Source: Hyphomonadaceae bacterium (GTDB lineage Bacteria > Pseudomonadota > Alphaproteobacteria > Rhizobiales > Hyphomicrobiaceae). Taken from it: DNA of 49,361 nucleotides. Positions 48,455 through 49,361 of this stretch are shown in pieces. The translations under genes and the position numbers were made by a program. The notes beneath the pieces are model-generated. The model searched no databases. It saw nothing but the letters and a program-made list of their open reading frames with translations, and was not told the DNA's origin. Where the stretch lies: positions 1 to 49,361 of the forward strand of contig JAIEQJ010000080.1 in assembly GCA_019747815.1 (NCBI GenBank), written 5' to 3'. How positions within the stretch are numbered: position 1 is the first letter of the stretch; each line of letters opens with the position of its first letter.

Positions 48455-49049
48455 ACCATGGCAACGTAGGCGGAGGCGGCTTGCTGCCTCCGCTTTTGCC
48501 CTGGGGCTGATCGTCTCGCTCTACCCTGCGCTGGCTCAATCGCTGCAGGACAAGATTGCCCAGTGCGCCGCCTGTCACGGCGAGGACGGCCAGTCGAAGG
48601 ATCCCAAAATTCCTCATATTGGCGGACAGCCCAAGCTGTTCGTCATGTATCAGCTCTTCTTCTATCGCGAAGGGCGCCGCAAGAATCCCGAGATGAACCT
48701 GATTGCCAAAGCGCTGACCGATGCGGAACTAGATGCGATCTCAGGTCATGTGGCCGGGCTGGCGCCGCCCCCGCCGGTGGGCGGGGCTGTCGATGCGGCG
48801 CGCTACGCGCGCGGCGCGGAGCTGGCGCAGCAGCGCCTCTGTGCGAGCTGCCACAACCCCGACTACTCGGGCCGCGAGCAGATGCCGCGCCTTGCCGGCC
48901 AGTACGAGGACTACACGATCAAGGCGCTGCAGGATTACCGCACAGGTGCCCGCATCGGCACGCAGGCGGTCATGGCGGAAGCCGTGCGCGGGCTGAGCGA
49001 TGCCGACTTCGGCGACATCGCCCACTACCTCGCGCACTTCCGGCCCTGA
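48444..49049 (+). CDS. Dihaem cytochrome c (c4-like)
   Basis: A 201-residue exported cytochrome. The N-terminus is very basic (R-R-R-R-R) and precedes a signal peptide ending A-L-A-Q-S. Two haem-binding motifs are C-A-A-C-H (near residue 42) and C-A-S-C-H (near 136), each followed by a Met that can act as axial ligand, as in cytochrome c4. The ATG at 48444 overlaps the last codons of the dehydrogenase gene by 11 bp. The pair would pass electrons from a PQQ enzyme to an oxidase. After 49049 the last 312 bases contain only the repeat noted below. Confidence 0.92.
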   Translation: MASRPWQRRRRRLAASAFALGLIVSLYPALAQSLQDKIAQCAACHGEDGQSKDPKIPHIGGQPKLFVMYQLFFYREGRRKNPEMNLIAKALTDAELDAISGHVAGLAPPPPVGGAVDAARYARGAELAQQRLCASCHNPDYSGREQMPRLAGQYEDYTIKALQDYRTGARIGTQAVMAEAVRGLSDADFGDIAHYLAHFRP

Positions 49050-49296
49050 TGCGTGCGCCGTCTGGTGGCGGCGATGTCGTTTCCGCTTTCAGAGGAGCTG
49101 ACCGGCGCCTTCGAGCGCATCGGCGCAGCGGGTCCATGGTGCCGGTGGTTCCTGCTCGGCGGACCGGCTGTGCCTGCACCGTGAACGAGAAGGCCGCGCC
49201 GTCGCATGAGCAGGATAGCGCGTCCTCTCCCGCCCCCGCTCGTCGCTCGACACCACGAGGTTTGTTGGAGGTGACGCATAGCTTGTGCCCGCAGCC

Positions 49297-49320
49297 CGTC
49301 CTTCGACGGAGCTCAGGACG
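49297..49320 (+). repeat. Short palindromic repeat near the window end
   Basis: CGTCCT and AGGACG bracket TCGACGGAGCTC, forming a small hairpin. CCTTCGACGGAGCTCAGG is a sequence I recognise as a common interspersed repeat in GC-rich bacterial genomes. No gene is supported between 49050 and the end of the window. Confidence 0.5.
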
Positions 49321-49361
49321 AGGGCGGCGGGTGTGACGCGGGACGCAGGCGCGTGCCGCCA

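Overview
The window is GC-rich bacterial chromosome, most likely from an alphaproteobacterium. Pointers are the ECF sigma factor/DUF1109 (NrsF-type) anti-sigma pair, several Tat-exported enzymes, a Bug-type solute-binding protein, an RT0821-like envelope protein and gene starts preceded by GGAG-type ribosome sites. Genus cannot be fixed from the sequence. Gene density is high. There is one tRNA (Pro, CGG), no rRNA, no CRISPR array and no intact mobile element, only an IS256-type transposase remnant and several short palindromic repeat families.

Layout. 1-8.5 kb is a catabolic region: Tat-exported alpha/beta hydrolase, Tat-type amidohydrolase, a tartrate/isopropylmalate-dehydrogenase-like enzyme, a Bug solute-binding protein, a secreted LVIVD-repeat protein, a DUF1989 protein and an SDR. 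8.5-10.2 kb is a small repeat- and scar-rich zone around tRNA-Pro with a GNAT gene and the broken transposase. 10.2-13.3 kb holds a Tat arylsulfatase and a Gfo/Idh/MocA dehydrogenase. 13.4-16.4 kb is a divergon: an ArsR-rhodanese fusion repressor faces a SHOCT protein, a fatty acid hydroxylase/sterol desaturase and a VTT-rhodanese fusion, with a perfect palindrome between them.

17.3-33.5 kb is the most interesting part. From left to right it has a DoxX protein; a SelD fused to an NADH-dehydrogenase-like flavoprotein; a PhnCDE-like ABC transporter of the type found next to selD (putative selenium oxyanion importer); a methyltransferase; a radical SAM/SPASM protein; a six-gene operon (DUF2064 'rSAM/selenodomain-associated' transferase, DUF2029 membrane glycosyltransferase, second radical SAM/SPASM protein, GT2, peroxiredoxin-like protein, cupin); the ECF sigma/anti-sigma pair; and a thioredoxin-CcdA pair. 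Three exact copies of GTAACC-N16-CGAA, the motif I recall for Caulobacter sigma-F, lie outside the coding body of the genes, each pointing into a different one of these operons: transporter-SelD-DoxX, DUF2064-rSAM-GT, and thioredoxin-CcdA. My main proposal is that this is one ECF-controlled stress regulon that joins selenium-type oxyanion uptake and selenophosphate synthesis to an undescribed radical SAM/glycosyltransferase pathway and a periplasmic thiol relay.

33.6-49.4 kb is mixed housekeeping and accessory sequence: a PAP2 phosphatase overlapping a phosphonoacetate hydrolase, a quinone-oxidoreductase-like MDR enzyme with a histidine phosphatase, two 94-residue secreted Lys/Ala-rich proteins flanking a TPR protein, chorismate synthase (aroC) with DCC, HAD and VOC genes, a 0.6-kb gene-free stretch full of palindromes, a ModA-like binding protein, pdxH, an EamA transporter, and a PQQ-type dehydrogenase with its overlapping dihaem cytochrome c. 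One repeat from the gene-free stretch recurs in inverted orientation at the very start of the window.
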